From Methylophilaceae bacterium LSUCC0717 (GTDB lineage Bacteria; Pseudomonadota; Gammaproteobacteria; Burkholderiales; Methylophilaceae), in contig CP103436.1 of NCBI GenBank assembly GCA_024919195.1, positions 558,001 to 622,000 on the forward strand: 64,000 bases of DNA, read 5' to 3'. Of this stretch, positions 45,989 through 54,587 are shown piece after piece. Numbering within the stretch: position 1 is the stretch's first letter; each line of letters opens with the position of its first letter. The translations under genes and the position numbers were made by a program. The notes beneath the pieces are model-generated. The model ran no database searches. It worked only from the letters and a program-made list of their open reading frames with translations, and had not been told where the DNA came from.

Positions 45989-47228
45989 AATTTGTTTTGG
46001 CTTTCTGTTAGCTTTTTTTGTAACAAATGTGTTTGCGGATGTACAAACCCGTGTGTGGCCATCCAATGAATATACGAGATTTACTATTGAATCTACTGAC
46101 TATATAAAAAATGATCAATCAATTTTAAAAAATCCAGATCGAGTTGTTATAGATTTAAAAAGTATTAACATAAACAATAGTTTAACAGATTTATCTAAAG
46201 TAGATTTTAAAGATAATTCTACTATTTCAGGGGTGCGTGTAGCACAATTTGATCCTGGTACAGTCCGTATTGTGGTCGATTTACGTCACGAGTCTAAGAT
46301 TAAAATTTTTAGTTTGAAGCCTTTCAAATCATATGGCCATCGTCTTGTTGTCGATGTCTATCATGAGGAAGATGAAATTGCACATTTATTAAAACAATTG
46401 CAGGGTAAGGCAGGTGATGATCATAAAGATAATAATCAAAAAGTTGAGGATGAAAAAGCCAACTTGACCAGCAAAGAGGAACCCAAAGAGGAACAACCAA
46501 AGGTGGCTGAACAGGCTAAAATCATTGTGGCAATTGATGCTGGGCATGGTGGAGAGGATCCTGGTGCAAGAGGATCATCGGGTACAAAAGAAAAAGACAT
46601 CACTCTAGCCATTGCGAAGAAATTACGAGATGCGATTAATAAAGAGCCAAACCTGCAGGGGGTTTTAATTCGTGATGGCGATTACTTTATCCCATTGGCA
46701 AAAAGAGTTGCCAAAGCTAGAAAGCTTGAGGCTGATCTATTTGTGTCAATTCATGCGGATGCTTTTACAAAGAAATCTGTGAAAGGATCCTCCGTATTTG
46801 CCTTGTCCGAGAGAGGGGCTTCAAGTGCATTTGCTAAATTTATAGCTAATAAAGAAAATGAGTCAGATTTGATTGGCGGAGTCAGTATTGATGATAAGCA
46901 TCCAGTTTTGGCGCAAACTTTACTCGATTTATCTTTAAGTGCGACGATTAATGATTCAATGAAATTGGGACGGTATGTTTTAGATGAGATGGGCAAGGTG
47001 AATACATTACATAAAAAATATGTGGAGCAAGCTGGTTTTGCAGTTCTAAAAGCTCCGGATATCCCATCTATACTTGTTGAGACTGCATTTATAAGTAATC
47101 CAAAGGAGGAAAAAAACCTCAGGTCAGAAAGCTTTCAAATTAAACTAGCTGAAAGTGTGGTAAAGGGTATTAAAACATACCTTAAAACAGGCGCCAACCT
47201 TGCCTTCTTTTATGAGCTTGAACAGTGA
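45975..47228 (+). CDS. N-acetylmuramoyl-L-alanine amidase with AMIN domain (AmiB/AmiC type)
   Basis: Periplasmic zinc amidase that splits septal peptidoglycan during daughter cell separation. 417 residues: signal peptide (MPLHRICFGFLLAFFVTNVFA), AMIN domain about residues 22-125 for septal targeting, an acidic/lysine linker (EEPKEEQPKVAEQAK), then the Amidase_3 domain with zinc ligands in IDAGHGGEDPGA, Glu in the same region, VSIHADAF, and the catalytic Glu in SILVETAFISNPKEE. No LysM domain. Its TGA overlaps the GTG start of miaA. Confidence 0.95.
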   Translation: MPLHRICFGFLLAFFVTNVFADVQTRVWPSNEYTRFTIESTDYIKNDQSILKNPDRVVIDLKSININNSLTDLSKVDFKDNSTISGVRVAQFDPGTVRIVVDLRHESKIKIFSLKPFKSYGHRLVVDVYHEEDEIAHLLKQLQGKAGDDHKDNNQKVEDEKANLTSKEEPKEEQPKVAEQAKIIVAIDAGHGGEDPGARGSSGTKEKDITLAIAKKLRDAINKEPNLQGVLIRDGDYFIPLAKRVAKARKLEADLFVSIHADAFTKKSVKGSSVFALSERGASSAFAKFIANKENESDLIGGVSIDDKHPVLAQTLLDLSLSATINDSMKLGRYVLDEMGKVNTLHKKYVEQAGFAVLKAPDIPSILVETAFISNPKEEKNLRSESFQIKLAESVVKGIKTYLKTGANLAFFYELEQ

Positions 47229-48151
47229 AACAAGTATTTTTAATGGGCCCTACAGCCTCTGGTAAAACAGGGATTGCAACACAACTATTTCAAGAATTAA
47301 AGCTTCAGCTTGTAAGTGTTGATGCCACACAGATTTATTCTGATTGTAATATTGGCTCGGCTAAACTGCCAGCAGATGACTTAAAAAAATACCCTCATGA
47401 GTTGATAAGTATTATTTCACCCTGCGATAATTTTTCAGTTGATCATTTTTTAAATCACTATCAACAAATTTTAAATCAATTAAATGGCACGGGAATTAAC
47501 CCACTTTTGGTGGGTGGAACTATGATGTATTTCAATGCCATCCTTAACCCTCTTGACGATATACCAAGATCGACTCCAGACGTTAGAAAGCATGTAGAGG
47601 AATTAGTTAACGTTAATGGATTAGATTGGCTTGCAGCAAAAGTAAAGGAGGTCGATCCATTGTCGAAAATCGTCAATACGGACAAACAAAGGTTGATGAG
47701 GTCCTATGAGGTATTTTTAATATCAAATCAGCCTCTATCCAGTTTTTATGATAGAACTCCAAAGCAAGATTCCACCCATGATAAAGATATCCTTAAAATT
47801 GCCCTGGTTCCCAATGATCGAAAAAAGCTTCATGATGCAATCTCACTCAGGACTAAAACCATGTTAGAGGAGGGTTTGGTGGAGGAGGTGGAAGGGTTAT
47901 TTGTTAAATACCCTGAATTGAGCTGGAATTCTAACTCTATGAGGTCAATAGGCTACCGACAGGTTGGAATGTTTTTAAGGGGAGAAATAAAGCAAGAGGA
48001 GTTGTTCGATAAAATCTTGTTTGCCACGAGGCAACTGGCAAAGCGACAAATTACCTGGCTCAGGTCCATGCAGGATATCCAGATTTACGATCCCTTCAAA
48101 ATTGACATCTACCAAAAGATTAATGATGCGATCAAACAATTTATCAATTAA
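47225..48151 (+). CDS. miaA: tRNA dimethylallyltransferase
   Basis: Adds the isopentenyl group to A37 of tRNAs reading UNN codons. 308 residues. P-loop MGPTASGKTGIA at the N-terminus, DATQIYSDCNIGSAKLP, PLLVGGTMMYFNAIL and the tRNA-binding/catalytic SMRSIGYRQVG, with ATRQLAKRQITWLR near the end. The start is GTG at 47225, inside the amidase stop (GTGA). The EamA transporter gene begins immediately after its stop. Confidence 0.96.
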   Translation: MKQVFLMGPTASGKTGIATQLFQELKLQLVSVDATQIYSDCNIGSAKLPADDLKKYPHELISIISPCDNFSVDHFLNHYQQILNQLNGTGINPLLVGGTMMYFNAILNPLDDIPRSTPDVRKHVEELVNVNGLDWLAAKVKEVDPLSKIVNTDKQRLMRSYEVFLISNQPLSSFYDRTPKQDSTHDKDILKIALVPNDRKKLHDAISLRTKTMLEEGLVEEVEGLFVKYPELSWNSNSMRSIGYRQVGMFLRGEIKQEELFDKILFATRQLAKRQITWLRSMQDIQIYDPFKIDIYQKINDAIKQFIN

Positions 48152-49021
48152 ATGCCGATGAAAAGGGAAGAGGTTGTAGGCTTAAGCTGCTTACTTTACG
48201 GGACAGTATTTTGGGGCCTGGTTTGGTATCCTTATAGGCTGCTTGAGCTGAATCAAATTTACCCAATATCTGCTAGCTCCCTGACCTTTATGGTTGCCAG
48301 CATACTCGCATTGGTATTTATATTTCCAAAAAGACATGACGATATTCTTTTGAATCTGAAATCTTTGGTAATTTTTGCTTTGGTAGGATGTGTCACGAAT
48401 ATTTCATATGTGATTGCTGTTGTTAATGGAAATGTTGTCAGGTCGATGTTGCTTTTCTTTATGTCACCTCTGTGGACGATATTTTTAAGTTACTTTTTAA
48501 TACCCAACGATACATTTCAAAAAAAAGATGCATACATTGCCTTGCTGTCGATTGTTGGTGGATTTATTATTTTGTTCGATCCTAATTCATTTTTAATGAA
48601 TGTTGGGTTCAGTGATTTTTTTGCATTATTAGCTGGAATTTTCTTTGCTTGCACTAATGTGCTGGCAAGAAAATTTAGCAAGATTCATTATCAATCAAAA
48701 TCTTTTGCGATTTGGGTAGGGGTGGCAGTTGGTGGAGCATTATTAATATTAATAACTAATGATTTAAATGTTATTAATTTGATAAATCCAAAAAGTCTAA
48801 TGTTGTTACTCATCATCGGGTTACTTCTTTTTTGTTCGACGCTGATTATCCAATACGGATTACCTAAAATTAATCCTGTTAAAGCAAGCCCTATTTTTAC
48901 TTTTGAGATTGTTGTGGCTGCTTTGTCATCTTACTGGCTGGCGAACGAAATATTGGGCGTTAAAGACCTGGTTGGTGGCGTATTTATTATCCTTGCAATT
49001 TCTCTTTCTGCTTTGAAATAA
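48152..49021 (+). CDS. EamA/DMT-family transporter
   Basis: A 289-residue inner membrane protein with about ten predicted helices arranged as two EamA repeats. Substrate cannot be predicted; the family includes exporters of amino acids and metabolites. GTVFWGLVWYPYRLLE at the N-terminus and TLIIQYGLPKINPVKASPIFTFEIVVAALSSYWLANE near the C-terminus are typical. An ATG at 48158 is an alternative start. Its 3' end overlaps the convergent TPR-glycosyltransferase gene by 35 bases. Confidence 0.88.
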   Translation: MPMKREEVVGLSCLLYGTVFWGLVWYPYRLLELNQIYPISASSLTFMVASILALVFIFPKRHDDILLNLKSLVIFALVGCVTNISYVIAVVNGNVVRSMLLFFMSPLWTIFLSYFLIPNDTFQKKDAYIALLSIVGGFIILFDPNSFLMNVGFSDFFALLAGIFFACTNVLARKFSKIHYQSKSFAIWVGVAVGGALLILITNDLNVINLINPKSLMLLLIIGLLLFCSTLIIQYGLPKINPVKASPIFTFEIVVAALSSYWLANEILGVKDLVGGVFIILAISLSALK

Positions 49022-50861
49022 GCTTTAAATAAATTTCTTCGATATTTTTTATATATTCGTCAGGCTGAAATAAGACATGCTTTTTGTTATTGATTTTTTC
49101 ATTTAAATCTTCTAAATACTCTTGGTTTTTATAGAAGAAAATAGCTTGTTTTTGGTAATCTTGGAGATTATCAAATACCAGCTCTTCAGAACAATCAATG
49201 GCATGTAAAAGGCTTGCCCCAACTCTCGATTGCATTACTTCACCAATGTGTGTGATGGTAGGCTTATTTTGGTAAATTGCATCAGCTATGGTGGTATGTG
49301 CATTGTATGGATAACAGTCTAAAAATAGGTCTGCATGCTCAATTCTGCCTATGTGTTCATCAATAGGAGCATACTCTGCAATAATTATTCTGTTGTCATC
49401 CAGACCATTTTTCCTTGCATATTCTTTAATATTTCTTTTTGAAATATCGTTTTGCAGGAGTATCCATAGGGATGACTTTGGGCATTCTTGGAGTATATTT
49501 ATCCAGACATCAAAGATATCTTTTGTTATTTTTAAATTTTGATTAAAGCTGGCAAAGATAAAATGATTATCTGGGAGGCGGTATGTATCTCTTTGTGTGG
49601 TTATTGAAGGCCTTTTAAAATTATTGGGTTGGTAGGTCGGTTTTAAATTAATGATTTGTTCAGAAAAGAACTTTGCTTTACTTTTATCAATAACAATTTC
49701 ATCCGCAAATATGAAATCACCCAATGGTTTGTCATTGAAACTTCCGAATGTTCCAGGATAGCCGAGCCAGTTAACTTGAATTGGAGCGGGGTGATATTTT
49801 AGAATATTTGTCCTACTATTTTTTGTAAACCCTGATAAATCGACCAGAATATCAATCTCTAAATCAATAATTTTTTGAACAAGCTCATGATCAGACATGT
49901 TAAAGGTGTTAATAAAGTTTGTTGATAATTTTTTAAAAGACAAATGCTCTTTTGATTCTTCCTCAACACCATTAAATAGAAAAATCACCTCAAATTTTTC
50001 TTCATCGTGAAATGACAGGGCATCATGCACCAAATAAAATAAGGGATGATTCCTTAGATCTGAGGACATGTAGGCAATTTTAGCTTTTCCGTCATTTATT
50101 TTAGTGGAGTAGGCATGTATTGCAGGTTCAAATGGTAATTTTTTATTCCACTGACAGGCGATGTTTAAGTATTGTTCATTAGAGATCCCTGGTAGGGTAA
50201 GCATAGGGAAGGGTGGAAAAGAAAAATTCACATCCTTTAGTCGATTATGAATATCTTTCATTAGGGTATCAAACTCATTCCAGTCATTAATCTTTTGATT
50301 CAGATGAAGTAATTGCACTAAGGCATTGTCATTTTTTTTAAGCTGATATGATTTCTCATAGCATTTTTTTGCCTCGTTTAAGTTTTCAAGTTTTAGATAA
50401 GCATTCGCTAAATTGTTATACAGGTCTTCATCGTCTCTACCACCTTTGCTTAGTGCAGTTAAATAATGACTGACAGAGAGTTTAATTTCATTGTTGGCTT
50501 GCAAAACATTAGCGTAATTATAAAAATGCTGCCAATTATTACTCTCATGGTTTATTAGTTCTTCAAAATATAGCTTCGATTGTTGATAATTTCTTTTTAG
50601 AAATGCATCATTTCCAAGCTCATTCAGACAAAACGAAATTGATTCAGCGAGATGGTCATTGTCACGAAAGACATGATAGACCCTTCGAAAGTAGCCCAGA
50701 GCCTCTTCAAAATCTCCAGCCATAGCATAATAGTTACCAATTTCAGTTTGGATTGAAAGGTCCCGGGGCGCTTTCTTGAGTTCTTTTTTTAATAACTGAA
50801 TAGCTTCATCGAATTTATTTTGTGATTCTAGGTCAGCAAGCGTTTTGTTGAGATCATGCAT
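48987..50861 (-). CDS. TPR repeat protein with O-GlcNAc transferase-like (GT41/SPINDLY) domain
   Basis: About 624 residues. The N-terminal third is TPR repeats (for example GNYYAMAGDFEEALGYFRRVY, NLANAYLKLENLNEAKKCYEKSY); the C-terminal part resembles GT41 glycosyltransferases: IAYMSSDLRNHPLFYLVHD, DILVDLSGFTKNSR, APIQVNWLGYPGTFGS, FIFADEIVID, FASFNQNLKITKDIFDVW, and DLFLDCYPYNAHTTIADAI. It probably transfers a sugar to protein or another acceptor; donor and target unknown. ATG 50861 is chosen over TTG 50873. Last of the long minus-strand run; overlaps the MnmC-like gene by 8 bases. Confidence 0.85.
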   Translation of the reverse strand: MHDLNKTLADLESQNKFDEAIQLLKKELKKAPRDLSIQTEIGNYYAMAGDFEEALGYFRRVYHVFRDNDHLAESISFCLNELGNDAFLKRNYQQSKLYFEELINHESNNWQHFYNYANVLQANNEIKLSVSHYLTALSKGGRDDEDLYNNLANAYLKLENLNEAKKCYEKSYQLKKNDNALVQLLHLNQKINDWNEFDTLMKDIHNRLKDVNFSFPPFPMLTLPGISNEQYLNIACQWNKKLPFEPAIHAYSTKINDGKAKIAYMSSDLRNHPLFYLVHDALSFHDEEKFEVIFLFNGVEEESKEHLSFKKLSTNFINTFNMSDHELVQKIIDLEIDILVDLSGFTKNSRTNILKYHPAPIQVNWLGYPGTFGSFNDKPLGDFIFADEIVIDKSKAKFFSEQIINLKPTYQPNNFKRPSITTQRDTYRLPDNHFIFASFNQNLKITKDIFDVWINILQECPKSSLWILLQNDISKRNIKEYARKNGLDDNRIIIAEYAPIDEHIGRIEHADLFLDCYPYNAHTTIADAIYQNKPTITHIGEVMQSRVGASLLHAIDCSEELVFDNLQDYQKQAIFFYKNQEYLEDLNEKINNKKHVLFQPDEYIKNIEEIYLKLISKQKEKLQG

Positions 50862-51969
50862 AGTTAAAGCCAATTATATTTTTTTTATTATGTCCTTTGA
50901 TTAGGTTTTGATATGGGTTTAAATAATTTAAAAATTTAGCATCAAGCTCACCAAGGTTCCCAGTCAGCATTTTTACTATAATCCTTGAAGCAAGAGGAGC
51001 TAGGGTGAAACCTTTGGAGCCATAAAAGCTATTTATTAAGATATTATCTCGCCAAATAAATTCCATTCCATTATGACTTTGCTTTACTTCTTTTAGCACT
51101 TTACCCACGTATGGAATTCTCTGTTTTGTTGTAAAACGGTTTCCAGTCCATATTTGTTTTTTTGCATTTTGAATCTTTGATATATCATCGAACCAGTCTA
51201 TCTTTTTTTCAAGTGACTTTTCTTCCTCATTCTGGTCTATATCCTTAATATCTTTATTTTTATGGTAACTTGACCCGCATGCAAAAGCCTTATCATCAAA
51301 AATTATATATCCGTCTTGTGATAGATTAACCTTTTCTGATGATTGATAATCTCCTTGAAGGATTGATCCAGAGTAGTGCTCACATATAATTTTTTGACCT
51401 AATAAATTATTTATACTTTGAGGGTTACATAAGATAACAACGTCATGATCGGCAATGATTTTTCCATTACCATCGATCAGCCGATGTCCTTTTGATTTTG
51501 ATTGGATTTGTTTTATTTCAATTTGGGATTTGTTTATTTCTAAGCTAAGAAGTCTTTCAGTATTAACCCAGCCAGCTGTCTTCTGAAAGATCGCATTTTG
51601 CTCATGATTATGGCGGACGACACTGATTTCTTCAGAAAGGAATGGGTTGTTTTGAACCGTTTTTTTCACCCTTTCATTCAAGTCTTCATTGTGTATAAAA
51701 CGATAGAGTCCAGGAAAGGCGATGGAGGTTCTGTCTAAGTATTTGGTATAAAATTCCTTGGCATACCCGATCGCATGAAAATGCAGTAAGTTGTGATTAT
51801 ATGAGGCAATGCCATATTTTGGATTAAGTGAAGCGTAGGGAGGTGAATTCTGTGGGTATTGTTTATCATCACTATATAATGCAACGTCAAATCCAGATTC
51901 TTTAAGTGCAACGGCCGAACAAATTCCTGCAATACCGCCACCAATTATTCCAACACTCAAATCAGCCAT
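50854..51969 (-). CDS. FAD-dependent oxidoreductase, MnmC C-terminal-domain-like
   Basis: A 371-residue DAO-type flavoprotein. The FAD-binding fold begins VGIIGGGIAGICSAVALKESGFDVALY. PPYASLNPKYGIASYNHNLLHFHAIGYAKEFY and GSKGFTLAPLASRIIVKMLTG resemble the oxidoreductase half of the bifunctional tRNA enzyme MnmC, which turns cmnm5s2U34 into nm5s2U34. The methyltransferase half is missing; it may act alone, as single-domain forms exist, or have another substrate. It overlaps the kinase-like gene by 13 bases. Confidence 0.7.
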   Translation of the reverse strand: MADLSVGIIGGGIAGICSAVALKESGFDVALYSDDKQYPQNSPPYASLNPKYGIASYNHNLLHFHAIGYAKEFYTKYLDRTSIAFPGLYRFIHNEDLNERVKKTVQNNPFLSEEISVVRHNHEQNAIFQKTAGWVNTERLLSLEINKSQIEIKQIQSKSKGHRLIDGNGKIIADHDVVILCNPQSINNLLGQKIICEHYSGSILQGDYQSSEKVNLSQDGYIIFDDKAFACGSSYHKNKDIKDIDQNEEEKSLEKKIDWFDDISKIQNAKKQIWTGNRFTTKQRIPYVGKVLKEVKQSHNGMEFIWRDNILINSFYGSKGFTLAPLASRIIVKMLTGNLGELDAKFLNYLNPYQNLIKGHNKKNIIGFNYA

Positions 51970-52670
51970 AACAAAACCACCAACAATATTGTGGCGCCAA
52001 GAGTTTTTTTAAAATATTTATATTTAATTTTGCTAAATATTGTCAAATAAAGCTGAAATCGAATCCTCTCAAAGGAGTTAAATTTGCTTGAAACCATATA
52101 TTCATTAATAAGATTTTTATAATTTATCAAGCCGAAATGTTTAATGTCATCTTTGTACTTAATCATTCTTCTAAATGCACGCGCTCTGGTAAAGATGAAC
52201 AATGGCCATGGGTAGAAGTGAATCTTAGCGATATCTATAAGAAATAATTTTTTATTATGAAGTAGAATGTTACCTAGATGCATCGCTCTAAAATAGATGC
52301 CTTTTTTATGGATGATTGAAATATATTTAGCCAAGTCGGTTATCATTTCTTTTGTAATTTTGTTACCTAAATCACGGTATGTTTTGCCTGGAATGTATTT
52401 GTATGAAACACCGGACAATCTATTGTTGTATTGAAAAGCTAATTCGTTGGTAATTTCAATTGATGAGATTTCATGTTCCTTTAATTTAATGGAATTTTTA
52501 ATGATGCGACTGGCGTATGTATTGAAAAAACCACTGGATATATAACCCCTTACGTTAAAAATTTTAATTATTTCGTTTTTTTTATGAAAGGTCTTTCGGT
52601 GACCCAAATCATCGGCTTTCTCAACAAATTTATTAAATTCCGTATCATTTTTAAAGAAGATCTTTTTCAT
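51957..52670 (-). CDS. InaA / lipopolysaccharide-kinase-like protein
   Basis: A 237-residue protein with a kinase-like fold of the InaA/WaaP (or 'toluene tolerance') type. The catalytic-loop region is HKKGIYFRAMHLGNILL (HLGN at residues 131-134), followed by LIDIAKIHF with Asp146 as metal ligand. The usual HxD catalytic Asp is not seen at the expected place; FRxxHLGN looks like a family variation. KYIPGKTYRD resembles the hinge region. A hydrophobic C-terminus (ATILLVVLLWLI) suggests membrane attachment. It overlaps cfa by 20 bases. It might phosphorylate a lipid or LPS sugar; unproven. Confidence 0.65.
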   Translation of the reverse strand: MKKIFFKNDTEFNKFVEKADDLGHRKTFHKKNEIIKIFNVRGYISSGFFNTYASRIIKNSIKLKEHEISSIEITNELAFQYNNRLSGVSYKYIPGKTYRDLGNKITKEMITDLAKYISIIHKKGIYFRAMHLGNILLHNKKLFLIDIAKIHFYPWPLFIFTRARAFRRMIKYKDDIKHFGLINYKNLINEYMVSSKFNSFERIRFQLYLTIFSKIKYKYFKKTLGATILLVVLLWLI

Positions 52671-53856
52671 TTTGAGGTAGGCGGTTTAATGGTTTTGATA
52701 AAAGAATATGGAAATCATTGATGGCTCTTTCATGGAAGCCACCAGCGCAATAAGAAAAATAATAGTTCCACATCTTCATGAATCTCTCGTCAAACCCAAG
52801 GCTCATAATCTTTTTACTATTCTTGTTAAAAGATTTTTGCCAGAGCGTGAGCGTTTTCGCATAATGCACATTAATGTTTTCTAGATCAGAAATGATCAGG
52901 TCAGTATGTCTTGTAATAGTTGACTGGATAATATCAATTGATGGAATGCATGACCCTGGAAAGATATATTTTTGGATGAAATCTACAGTCTTGATGGCTT
53001 GATTGTATCTTTGATCACGAATGGTAATTGCTTGAATTAATCCCATACCAGTCGGCTTTAGAAGTGAGCTTACCTGTTTAAAATATTCGGGGTAATAATG
53101 ATGGCCAACAGCTTCTATCATCTCGATGGATACCAATTTGTCAAACTGACCACTCAGGTGTCTATAGTCTTTAAAGAGTAAGTTAATTTTTTTTGTTAAC
53201 CCTTTTTTCTTAATTAACTCTTTGGCGAAATTATATTGCTGCCTTGATATGGTTGTTGTAGTTACTTTACAACCATATTTTTCAGCTGCATATGTCGCAA
53301 AACCACCCCAGCCAGTTCCTATCTCGATGATATGATCGGTTTTTTTGAGTTGAAGTTTTTTGCAGATAATATCCAGTTTGTTTAAGGATGCGTGGTGCAA
53401 TGATTGGGATTTATTTTTAAAAATGGCTGATGAGTACATCATTGTTTCATCTAAAAATAATTTGAAGAAATCATTACTTAAATCATAATGTGCTGAAATA
53501 TTTCTCTCACTATTTTTTATAGAATTTTTATTAAGATAATGAATGAGTTTGAAGAGCGGCTTGATAAAGAAGTTAAATTTTGTTTCTAATTTTTCTGTTA
53601 ATTGTTGATTTACAGCAAAGACACGAATGACATTAGTTAAATTTGGGCTACTCCAGTATCCATTCATGTAAGCCTCACTCGCACCAATGGAGCCACCAAA
53701 AATTATGTACTTATAAAAGGCTTGGTCTTTTACAACGATTTCTGCCTTTAGAGGCTCTTTTTTTGATCCAAATACATGTTTTTTATCGCCATCATAAATC
53801 ACTAAATCTGCATTCTTCAAGATTTTGAGGTTTGAAAAAAGGAGTTTTTTTAACAT
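52651..53856 (-). CDS. Cyclopropane-fatty-acyl-phospholipid synthase family methyltransferase
   Basis: SAM-dependent methyltransferase acting on double bonds of membrane phospholipid acyl chains. 401 residues. SAM motif HIIEIGTGWGGFA (residues 175-187), DETMMYSSAIF, SIEMIEAVGHHYYPEYFKQVSSLLKPTG, KYIFPGSCIPS and the C-terminal WNYYFSYCAGGF match Cfa. The product could be a cyclopropane or a methyl-branched acyl chain as in UfaM-type enzymes; sequence does not settle this. Neighbours DUF1365, COG2907 flavoprotein and desaturase support a fatty-acid modification cluster. Confidence 0.9.
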   Translation of the reverse strand: MLKKLLFSNLKILKNADLVIYDGDKKHVFGSKKEPLKAEIVVKDQAFYKYIIFGGSIGASEAYMNGYWSSPNLTNVIRVFAVNQQLTEKLETKFNFFIKPLFKLIHYLNKNSIKNSERNISAHYDLSNDFFKLFLDETMMYSSAIFKNKSQSLHHASLNKLDIICKKLQLKKTDHIIEIGTGWGGFATYAAEKYGCKVTTTTISRQQYNFAKELIKKKGLTKKINLLFKDYRHLSGQFDKLVSIEMIEAVGHHYYPEYFKQVSSLLKPTGMGLIQAITIRDQRYNQAIKTVDFIQKYIFPGSCIPSIDIIQSTITRHTDLIISDLENINVHYAKTLTLWQKSFNKNSKKIMSLGFDERFMKMWNYYFSYCAGGFHERAINDFHILLSKPLNRLPQNEKDLL

Positions 53857-53858
53857 AT

Positions 53859-54587
53859 TTATTTTAACGGGTGTGAATAGAATGGAGTTTTCTTAAACCA
53901 TAGTTTTAATGCATTCCAATATATCTTAAAAACAGTCTCAAGAGGAGATAGTGGATATTTAAATATATATGAAGTTAAGCTAAGTGCTGAAATCGATCTT
54001 CTCTTTAATTTAAGGGTAGCATTAAATACTTTTTCACTATTAAGATTGTTGTTCATGCTTATAACGATAACATCATTTGGTTTTGTAAATTGCCAGTTAT
54101 ATTTTATATGCATGGGCATGAAAGGGGATATATGAAACTCTTTATCAAAGTTAAATTTGTGGGTTATATCTTCTTGGTTGCATGGATGAACATAGGCGAA
54201 TCTTTCATTCCAGGGCGTGTTATTAATGTCAGATATTATGGCCCTTAGGATAGAGCCCTGGTAACAATAATAAAAGCTGACAGGGTTGTAGCACACCCCG
54301 AAAACACGAGGGGTTGTCAGTATAAAAATTTTGTTTACCCCCTTAATTTTTTTAGTGGTCAAAAAGTCAATTAAATCCTTTTTTAAGTGCCTTGATTTAC
54401 GAAAATAATCTTTTTGTCTAAAGCAGACAATATTTGGACGATCAAAACTCCAGAGGAAAGAACGCCGAAAAGTTGAGTTGACCTGATCCAGATCAAGCAT
54501 CAGCATCGAATACCTGTATGAGAATTTATTTTTTGTGGGTGCAATTCGGTCGTGAGTGACCACACCACTGTAAATTCCCTGGTTCAA
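53859..54587 (-). CDS. DUF1365 family protein
   Basis: A 242-residue protein of the DUF1365 family, function unknown but repeatedly found with Cfa and COG2907 flavoproteins. Typical segments: GIYSGVVTHDRIAPTKNKFSYRYSMLMLDLDQ, FNPVSFYYCY-like YNPVSFYYCY, ISDINNTPWNERFAYVH, FHISPFMPMHIKYNW. The start is TTG at 54587, overlapping the flavoprotein stop (TTGA); downstream ATG codons would cut into the conserved N-terminus. Two bases separate its stop from the cfa start. Confidence 0.9.
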   Translation of the reverse strand: MNQGIYSGVVTHDRIAPTKNKFSYRYSMLMLDLDQVNSTFRRSFLWSFDRPNIVCFRQKDYFRKSRHLKKDLIDFLTTKKIKGVNKIFILTTPRVFGVCYNPVSFYYCYQGSILRAIISDINNTPWNERFAYVHPCNQEDITHKFNFDKEFHISPFMPMHIKYNWQFTKPNDVIVISMNNNLNSEKVFNATLKLKRRSISALSLTSYIFKYPLSPLETVFKIYWNALKLWFKKTPFYSHPLK

